From Arachis hypogaea (taxonomy: Eukaryota > Streptophyta > Magnoliopsida > Fabales > Fabaceae), in the NCBI RefSeq assembly GCF_003086295.3, contig NC_092048.1, positions 91,740,626 to 91,804,625 of the forward strand: DNA of 64,000 nucleotides, in the 5' to 3' direction. Below the pieces are notes generated by a model. It worked only from the letters and a program-made list of their open reading frames with translations. It was not told where the DNA came from and did not search any database. A program made the translations under genes and the position numbers. Each line of letters starts with the position of its first letter. Position 1 is the first letter of the stretch. Of this stretch, positions 55,715-64,000 are shown piece by piece.

Positions 55715-58700
55715 TAACGACCCAATTTTCAGTGTGTCTAGATCATACCGGAAACTGAGCGCTACCAACTTGTCTTTCTAATTATTATCTATTATTTATT
55801 ATATGAGCCTGATTCGTTGTTAAGAGCGTAGTTATTAAGCGAGGTATTATTTTTTTTTTAAAACATTTGGACTAATAAACGGAATCATTCAGAATCAATT
55901 CTCAAATAATAACAAAAACAACAGTTATAAATAACCACACTTATACACATTTCAAACAGTTAACAACATTCAGTTATCCAGCCTTTATTAGAGTAAAGAT
56001 CTTTAGTTAGAACACTCCTAGATATAGCGAGATAATACTATATATATATATATAGACATACAACATCCCAGGCCTTGACCTATTCAAGAAGTCCTTAAGC
56101 TGGCACTCAGGCTAGCCTAGACTCTATACTCACCTAGTCCCTCTAAACTACTAAAGCGAGGGAAAGTACGTTCTAAGTCTTCAAAACTCAAGTCATGTCG
56201 AATGTCATCAAAAGGTGGAAGGTCGTCTACTACTCCTCTGCACGATCATATGTCATCAAAGAGCGTCTCTCTAGTATTTCATTAAGTAGCCATATAACAG
56301 GAGTCTCGTACACGGGATTTAAGTTAAAGTTTGCTTACAAACAGGGTGTAGATATTGGCTGGTCTCACAATATATACATATAAACAGGTAACAGAATTCA
56401 CTCTAGACTCAAAAGGCTACCTAGAGCAGAATCCTCTTTGCAAAACGATCATCAACGAACTACGAAAGGGTACTCTTACTTCCATCTGAAGGGGAAGGGA
56501 GAGAGAAGGGGTAAGAACTGGGGAGTTCTTAGTAGGGCCGGGGTTATTAGTTAAGTTCATTAATTCTGTGTTGTTTAACAGATAAATAGCAGAATACAGA
56601 AAAGCAGTAAATAGAAGATACAGATAAATAGAGAAGATAGAGAAAATAGATAGCAGAACACAAACAGAAGAATACAAGAAAATAACACGAACACAGACAC
56701 AGAGAATAGAATACAAACAAAGAAAACATACATTCATGCAACGATCATAATAGAGAAAATGCACAACCAAGTATGATGCATGTCTAGCCCTAGTACAGGT
56801 AATGAGCTCATCTGTCGGTTTCTACATGCTCCCAACATAACCCAGCATTAATAGCCAGATATGGCTTTCCTATTGGCTATACCCCTGTGTACAGGAAATA
56901 ACCCCTCTGCCACCACAGGGTCCACTGCACGCAGGAAATAACACATCTGCCACTGCAGGAATGTATGCTGACACACCTTCTGTATACATGAAATAACCCC
57001 TCTGCCACTACAGAAATGGAACAGGTGGTCACGGTACTTCCGTAGTAGGAAATAACCCCCCTACCTTACAGAAATGAAATATGGATCTGTACCGCAGGAA
57101 AGCGTTCTCAGTGGTTGCACCACCATCTATCTGACTTCCTCAATGCAGTAGATGAATATATTAATATCTCTGGGGTTGCCTTAATGCAACAAATGACCTC
57201 TCAATAGGTCCTCTGCTCTGATTTCTCTATTTAACGTTAGTATTTAAAGCTTATGTAAATTTCAGTATGAATAGTTAGCCTGTCCCAAGTATAGGTTCAT
57301 TAAGTCTATACTGAAATAGTTTAACTTTTCATACAATACCAAACCCTAGTCGCAATTCAAGGACTAACTATGTTGCCCTAGTTCGTTCGCTAGTCTTTGT
57401 CTGTTTTTCTGTCATTAATATTTTACAGACTTTTCCTTCAAATTTTTTCTTTTCTTCAACTTTTTTTCTTTCTTTTATTTTTGCCTCACTAATATGTTCT
57501 TACCACTCCCTAAGTGTTTTATGAAAGTAATTATGAGATTCTGCGCTTAAAGTTGTCTTTCTAAAGCTTTTACAAAAAACTGCCTTTTCCGCATTATTTT
57601 ATTATTTTTATTAAAATATTATTTTTAATTAAATATTATTATTTAATATTTTATTATTATTTATTATTTTATCATTAAATTTTCAAAAATTACCCTACTT
57701 TAACTTTTAACCTTTAAAATTCACCTTTTACCACCCGTAACTTTTAATATTTCTACTTTAACCACCCTAACTTCTGAAAATTACCAAATAACTCCTCAAA
57801 TACCAAAATAATTACAACCTTGCCCCCTTTTAAGATCTAAAAGGTGTTCTTCAATGTTCTTCACCACACTCAAAGTGTTCTACGTGTTCTTCGTAATTTT
57901 TTCAGATTCTTTCTTTATTTTCACCCATTTTTCAATCTTTTCAGTAACCGATTTTTACCATAATTCATAATAAATTAGCAGCCACTAAAGCCCCTTATTT
58001 CCTACTTGATTTCAACAAAAATTCAACCCCAATTTAAGTCCTAGGGTTCGTTTTTCCAGCGGCCATGAAGAACACAAATTCAAAGTTGAATATCATCAAA
58101 TTTCATCAAATTTTCACCAAAATTTCAACAAGAATCACTCATATAAACAATCAATTTCAAGTACAGCCAAACCATATCATAATCACACAACTTAAACACA
58201 ATCAATCAAGATTAAATTCGTTAAACCCTACCTAGTTTTGTTGCTCCTAATTCGGTTATACTTTCAGGTGGTCCTTAAGCACTTTTTCCTCCTAATTCAC
58301 ATCAAGAACAACTTTAAATCCACAAATCCTCAATTGACCAAATCTCACTCTGTATATTAGGAAGGGATTTCTCACCTTAGAGCTGCTGGAAATTAATGTT
58401 TCTTGGCCCTCAAGTCAAGTTAAGCATGATTCCTAAGGAAGAACATCAAGAAAAGACATGTTTGAGCATGTTTCCTTGAATACCGAATTCAAATGGGAAA
58501 GGGATAGCCATCTAACCTTATTTCCAGCCTTGATAAGTTACATGGTTATGTAGAGGAAGAAGAGAGGATCTTTTGGTGAAATCAGAGTTTTAATTTGAGT
58601 TTTAGTTCAGAAGAAATCAAGCTTTGAAGATTTAAGTGTCATGAAAGTTTCTCTCTTCTCTCTTCTCATTTTCGGCCAAAGGGAGTAAATGACCAGCCTT

Positions 58701-59342
58701 GGAGTGTCTTGGGGGTGTAAGGTGAGTTGTGATTGGTTGACTTGAAGGTGGATTAAAATAATATTAAAATATCTCAGGTGTATAACTACTAAAACTAGAT
58801 GTATCGGAACACTTGTAAAAACATCTCTAAAAATTCTTTTCTGAGCTACTAGCATAAATGACACTAGTAACATATTTATTATGAGAATAAAAAATGTATG
58901 ATGAGGCCTTAGCATTGCTAAAGTCATCAGAGAGTGCTGGTGCTAAGCTGCACCAGTAAACTGTGAACCCGGTTAAACCAATTTCCTGTTTTTAACTAAA
59001 ACTGACCAAGTAACATTATAATATCATTCTAGCAGCTTCTAATACTCATATAATGATAATATTATACTATTATCTCTCTTCTCTCATGAATCAAGTCTGA
59101 TTCATCAAACTAAGACTATTTATGAAAATCAAAATCAAAACTCCTAACCGATACGGTTCAAAAACTAGGTTCTCCACGATTGCGTTATTGAGCTTGCCTC
59201 ATAAGAGGTTCTAGCTTAAGGATGACATAATGACATTGAGGATTGAGATGCTTGATGATATATCAGAGGTGTTCCCTTTACTGATCTTCCGGAGAAATCC
59301 GTGCCTTCAGAAAAGATCTCGCGTACTTGAAAAATAGGGTTG
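55715..59342 (-). repeat. 5' LTR of E
   Basis: 3628 bp, partner of 51655-55258. It carries an extra (TA)n run at about 56040-56054 and minor indels, with the minisatellite at 56888-57085. Confidence 0.8.
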
Positions 59343-60244
59343 ATACAAGCTTGATTTACTTTCCTGCAATTTACATTCTTTGCAAATGTTCTTAGAGCTA
59401 TGATCCACTGAACCCTAATCATTAGGGGGAGGAGCTCTGTTATGATTCACATGATTTAGTAAATTTCTTCTTCTTCTCAATTCAATTGAGTAGCTATAGG
59501 ATATCCTCTGTTTTGATTGAGATTTATCCACTCCAGAAGGGGATTTGAACCTGTTGAATGCTTGTGTGAGCCTCAGAAGGGGAATCATGAGTATTAGAAT
59601 TTAGGCTCTATCCTTCACTACTCTCTTGATCAACACCATTCGGGAGGAATTGAGATCTTGAGAGTTAGTGTGGCTTATGGATGAGAGACATGCACTTAAC
59701 CTCTTCTCATGACAATTAGATCAAGGAATTGGCAAGATTGATTGTGTTTAGAGAGATTGGATTGCCAAGGAATTGGGATCCAATCAATTTTAATCCACCA
59801 TAGATCTACTCATATGATTGAGAAAGGAGTTGAGACCCATTTGATTCATTGTGGATTATGATATCTCCAATCCCTAGTGAATTTCTCTTTCTGTTAACTG
59901 TCTTTAATTTCACCTTGAGTACTTTGATTTACTGCTTCTTTAATTTCCCTACACCCAAAGCCTCATTTACATTTCTAGCAATTTATTTTTCATGCAATTT
60001 AAGTTTCTTGCCATCTAAGTTTCTGTCAATTTACTTTCAGTACTTTAAATTTCTTGCAATTTATATTATGCTGATTCAATTTCACTGAATTTAGCACTGT
60101 TAGCTTGACTAGACTAATCACCTCACTAAAGTTGCTTGATTCATCAATCCTTGTGGGATCGACCTCACTTTCGTGAGTTGTACTACTTGATGCGACCTGG
60201 TATACTTGCCGGTTAGTTTGTGCGGAATCAATTTTCCCTCATCA
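59343..60244 (+). repeat. 5' LTR of D, right part
   Basis: Resumes D after E: R/U5 region with the GGGGGAGGAGCTCTGTTATG and CCTTGTGGGATCGACCTCAC phrases shared with C and G, ending CTCATCA. Confidence 0.85.
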
Positions 60245-60250
60245 AGTTTT

Positions 60251-60269
60251 TGGTGCCGTTGCCGGGGAT
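60251..60269 (+). other. Primer-binding site of D (tRNA-Asp)
   Basis: TGGTGCCGTTGCCGGGGAT, one mismatch to consensus. Confidence 0.85.
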
Positions 60270-60461
60270 TGATTTAGATCGACAATGATTAAGTGGGTGA
60301 TAAGTCTAGACTAAGCATTTTCTTTGTTTTTGTCATTTAAGTTCTGTTAATTTTCTATTTTTCCTTGATACTAAGGTGTTTGTGTTTCTGCCTCACTAAG
60401 AAATTCTCATCTGAGATATGAATTTCAATTTTCTTTGGTGATTGTGTTTTGCAAAATTCAA

Positions 60462-61995
60462 ATGGAGTTCACTTCATCTTTTGATCAGAAAAATTTCATG
60501 GGATATTGCCCACCATCACCAAATGACTATTCTAATAGTGGCTAGGAATATCACCAAGAAATGACAAATTATGAGCAATCCACCAGTGGGGATATGCTCC
60601 AGAACCACAAAATGATTTATGTCATTACCCTCATGGTGTTTGGGCATATCAACAAGAGTGTGAACAATCAAGTGAAATGGGATACTCCCCAGAGCCACAA
60701 CATGACTCATATTGTTATGACAACTACGCAAAATGTGGTTGGGAGGGTCAAAACCAAAGAGATTTTAATGCTCCACATGCTATTCATCTAGAGACATCAT
60801 CATTTAAATGTGCTGTCAATACATTCATGCAAGATTGCTCCCCAGGGCCACAAAATGATCCATACATTGATGAGTTCAACAATTATTCATGTTGTGGGTA
60901 GGGGGGAGGATCAAAATCAAAGAGCATTCAATAGTTCATACTCCACTTATCAAGAGCCATCATCACTTGATCGTACCTTCAATTCATTTATGCAAAATTG
61001 TCCAACCTCACCTCCCAGTTTTTCATTTGAAAATCCTTCATCACTTGACTATGCGTCAACACAAAGTTTCCTCCAAGATTCATACAACTCATTTCACCAA
61101 CCACAAAATTCATTCAACTACACAGAAAACTCATTTCAACATTCATAAAATTCATTCCACAATTCACAAAATTCATTCCATACACCTCAAAACAACTTCA
61201 CCACAACACATCCATGTCTACAAATTTACTCTCAACCTTCTCCTCTCTTGCTACAAGCAGAACAATGCATTCAAAGTGCCATATAATCTAAGGAAAGAGC
61301 TAGAGAATCCTTGGAAAGACAAAAAATCCTCTTCAAGAAGATGGATGGGCATTTAGAGCAAATAAGGAGAAATTTAGGATTGCCAAGCATTGAAGATGAA
61401 GACCAATTTGTGGGTGAGGAAGTGGAAGAACAAGAGAAAGAGGTACCTGTGTGAAGTGAAATTTTAATGAAGAAGGAGGTTATAGAGGTATATGAGCCTG
61501 TGAATCTATATCCACAGAGGCTTTGAGGTAATAGAAGAATATGAAATTTCCCTCTCAATGGACTCAATGGAAGATGATGCAGAAGAAGGGGAGGAAGTCA
61601 ATCAAGGAAGTCCACACTCAATTGAAGCAGAAAGTTGCATAGAGGAAGAATTCAATGAACCACCAATTCAAGAAGCTTTTGATGAAGAAAACACTCCAAC
61701 CATCACACAACACTCAAGTCTTCATATACAAGAAGTGAAGGCAACTAACAAGAACACCGAGAAGAGGATTGTGACCAAGATACCAAGGACAACATTCATG
61801 AAGAAGAAAAGGTCAACTACAAACAATCCAACCCCTGCCCCAACAAGCAAAGCAAATCAAGCAGATAACAAAAGAAATTTTGTTGGGAAGAGACCAAGAA
61901 GGGAGACACTGACTGGCTCTTCCTTGCCCCTGAGGTCATTCCTCTTAACAAACTGGAAGAAGAGGAAAAAAGTTGAGAACAACATGTCAAGCTAA
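60462..61995 (+). pseudogene. Gag-like gene of D, broken
   Basis: Homologous in layout and motifs to the intact gag-like gene of G. ATG 60462 (MEFTSSFDQKNFMGYCPPSP), then a TAG after NDYSNSG where G has GGW, and repeated PEPQ-D...CGWE units in shifting frames. A Ser/Tyr/His/Gln-rich middle follows (about 60960-61250), a coiled-coil segment near 61320-61440, and a final frame to 61995 ending SFLLTNWKKRKKV like G. At least five frame changes or stops; cannot make a full protein. Confidence 0.75.
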
Positions 61996-62014
61996 TGACA
62001 TTAAAAGAGCGCTT

Positions 62015-62032
62015 GTTGGGAGGCAACCCAAC
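62015..62032 (+). other. Post-coding hairpin of D
   Basis: GTTGGG-AGGCAA-CCCAAC, 19 nt after the gag-like stop. Confidence 0.75.
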
Positions 62033-63774
62033 CTTAGGTAACTTTTCATTTCTTTGCTTTGTTTATTTTCTCTCTCTGTTTTGTTTATTTTCAAATAAAA
62101 TCGGCATATGATTACATTCTAAGTTTGGTGTTGCCCTACAACAATCTATTTTTAATCTTTCTGGACACTTGCATCAATTTCAAGAGAAAGTGTCACACTA
62201 AGTTTGGTGTGCCACTTATTTTTCTATGCAATATATCCAGCAACACCACTTGTTTATACAATCATGATGCCTTTGCCTCCTAAGCCTGTAGTGTTATCTT
62301 TGTTTTGGTGAGGCACTTTTTCTTTCTCTTTGTTTTAGTCATTCCTTTGTTTTTAATACTTTCTTTTATTTTTCTCCTTAACTGTTTCTGTTAATACCTC
62401 ACCAAGAAATCCTTACTCATGAAAAATTCTTCGCTTGGTGATTGTGTTATTAGCATAAAACAGTTTTCTTTGTTTAGTTTTAGTTCAAATAAATTGACAT
62501 GCAATTACATTCTAAGTTTGGTATTGCTATGCAACAAAAATTTATTTCCAATCTTTACTGGATACTTGCGTCAATTCTAAGTGAAAGTGTCATATTAAGT
62601 TTGGGGTGCCACTCATCCTTCATGCAATGTATCATGCACACCCCACTTATTTTTGTAATCACAATGTCTCTGTTTCCTGTGCCTTCATTGTTATTTTTAA
62701 TTTTGCTTGCTTAAATACATGTACTACTGACATTTTATTGTGTAAGACACTCATGATCCATCCTAGATCCCATCACCACTGTTTTAATTATTGTTTGAGG
62801 ATAAGCAAACATTCTAAGGCTGATGTAGAAAGGGGAGGAATAAGAGGAAAAGGACAACAACAGTGAAGATGAACTACAAGGTGGTAAAGTTCTTTTTCCT
62901 CTTATTTGTTTCCAGTACTTTAAAGTGCATGATTGTCTTCTATCTTCTCTATATGCAAGTGTGTTGTGAATAAGCATAGCTTGATCGCTGAATTGTAACA
63001 TATTGCTGTGACATTATGACTACCAACTTGAGTTTTGTGAGTTCAAAGCAATTAAGTATCATGATCATAAACAAACAAGGTCATTAAAGAAGAACTTAGC
63101 ATGGGCATATAAGTATTGGAAGGCTAGCATGATTACTATTGCTCAATTCTATTTGAATTTATTTAATTGAAGTTTTCATCTAGGACATTTTATGAAATTT
63201 TTGAAATCATGAAAACCTTGAAGAAGCAATTGCAAATAAGGCAAGAAAAAGAAAAGGGAGAAGAATGAGAAAGCTGAAGGCTCTGAGTATCAATGACAAT
63301 TCATTTGTTAAGTACTTGTGGTGTTTATGTATCAGGCAAAAAGCTTGAAAACAAAACACTTAGTGTAAAGGCTAGGCTCAAGTGCAAAAGCACTCCCTCA
63401 AAGCTCAAGGCTCTGAGCATCAATGGTTAGAGAGTAAAGAAAATAAACAAATGAGCTTAAAGAAGTCCTCTAATTAAATGCTTGTGGTGCTTATGTATCA
63501 AGTGGTAATACTTGAAAACAAAGCATTTAGAGTCATAGCTTTGTTTTCAACTCATGGGGCAAAGCACCCAAAAGGAGAAGCTAAGAAGAGAATGAAAAGC
63601 TTGTTTGAAGGAAGAAATATAAAGAAAAAGATTTCATAAAATGAGCTAGATAGAAACATCAATCATTTGAATTTCTTTTGTGATTGTTGCATGCATAGAA
63701 AACTAGCTAACCATGAACATCAACTTGCTATTCTTCTCAACTTGGTTTGTCAAAACTTACTGCATGATTCTTTT
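62033..63774 (+). other. 3' untranslated region of D
   Basis: No gene. A segment of about 390 bp is tandemly duplicated (ATTACATTCTAAGTTTGG at 62111 and again at 62504), each copy with two tract-like motifs. A diverged pre-tract hairpin lies at 62792-62811. Confidence 0.65.
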
Positions 63775-63809
63775 CTTGCTTGGGGACAAGCAAGGTTTAA
63801 GTTTGGTGT
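63775..63809 (+). other. Pre-tract hairpin and polypurine tract of D
   Basis: 63775-63794 is CTTGCTTGGGGACAAGCAAG, then GTTTAAGTTTGGTGT to the LTR. Confidence 0.75.
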
Positions 63810-64000
63810 TGAGATGACAAGTCATTTTGTGCATGTTTTTCTATACTTTTTCACCTTTAATTTTCATTAATCATGCTTAATTATTGAGTTTTTTGTTGCT
63901 TAAATAGTATATTGCTTTGATCTTTTGATCTGATAAACTTTGTAGGAAATAAGTGGAAAAAGAAGCAAAAAAAGGCACAAAATAAGCTCAAAAGGAGAAA
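63810..64000 (+). repeat. 3' LTR of D, first 191 bp
   Basis: Starts TGAGATGACAAGTCATTTTG, two bases longer at its start than the 5' copy, and otherwise aligns with 50499 onwards until the window ends. Confidence 0.85.

Larger units (their letters stand above)
51655..59342 (-). mobile_element. LTR element E: two 3.6-kb LTRs with a tiny interior (LARD-like)
   Basis: Two closely similar direct repeats (51655-55258 and 55715-59342) enclose only 456 bp. A primer-binding site TGGTATCAGAG on the minus strand (55699-55709) fits initiator tRNA-Met, and a purine run AGGAGGGTAGA precedes the other LTR, so the element is in minus orientation. No protein is encoded. Different lineage from the others; Tekay/Del-like by layout. 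A clear target duplication was not found. Confidence 0.75.
50499..64000 (+). mobile_element. LTR retrotransposon D, 5' LTR to start of 3' LTR
   Basis: Plus-strand, inserted in the end of C's ORF2 (GTAAC on the left). Parts: 5' LTR 50499-51654 plus 59343-60244 (split by E), tRNA-Asp primer-binding site, broken gag-like gene, 3' region with hairpins, polypurine tract, 3' LTR from 63810 running out of the window. No enzymes. Relative of G by gag-like gene and 3' structures, but with a different U3. Confidence 0.85.

Overview
This 64-kb window is plant nuclear DNA that looks like an intergenic retrotransposon pile from a legume, most likely peanut or a wild relative (Arachis). The assignment to Arachis rests on my recognition of the LTR sequences (for example LTRs opening TGATGAGCGGATAATTTATACGC, FIDEL/Feral-like); no search was run. 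Nothing here looks like an ordinary host housekeeping gene. The coding material consists of gag, gag-protease and ORF2 remnants of LTR retrotransposons, the 3' end of a Mutator-like (MULE) transposase, a GRF zinc-finger pseudogene, and a multi-exon gene of a type carried by MULEs.

Left half. 1-4092 is the 5' part of a minus-strand element (A1), inserted into the 3' LTR of a second minus-strand element (F, 4093-11763). F sits in the 3' part of a MULE (MULE1, 11764-22846) that holds a transposase C-terminus (+) and a convergent GRF-finger pseudogene (-). MULE1 also took in an LTR (H, 13604-14599 plus 22127-22674) that is now solo, and H was hit by a young complete plus-strand element (G, 14600-22126, LTRs almost identical). 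22847-24668 is AT-rich, with degenerate tandem repeats.

Right half. A second MULE (MULE2) starts at 24669 and carries a multi-exon gene. Element C (+) is inserted in that gene at 27657. C's ORF2 is split by an unusual inverted dimer B (33845-49737: LTR-gag | gag-LTR, head to head). A complete minus-strand element A2 (38449-48259, target duplication CAAGT) lies inside one LTR of B. Element D (+, 50499 to beyond the window) is inserted in the end of C's ORF2, and D's 5' LTR is interrupted by E (51655-59342), a large-LTR element with an interior of only about 0.46 kb.

A, B, C, D, F and G all have a primer-binding site matching the 3' end of tRNA-Asp, and the A and C gag-protease resembles the Athila lineage. 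No reverse transcriptase, RNase H or integrase core is present anywhere, so every element is non-autonomous. The shared parts appear to be cis-acting RNA structures: a short hairpin just after the coding region with loop AGRCAN and covarying stems (A, C, D, F, G), a hairpin directly upstream of the polypurine tract (A, D, F, G), repeated copies of an AAGTTTGGTGTTG tract motif, and blocks of palindromes inside most LTRs. These structures and the two-U3-ended inverted dimer B are the most interesting observations.
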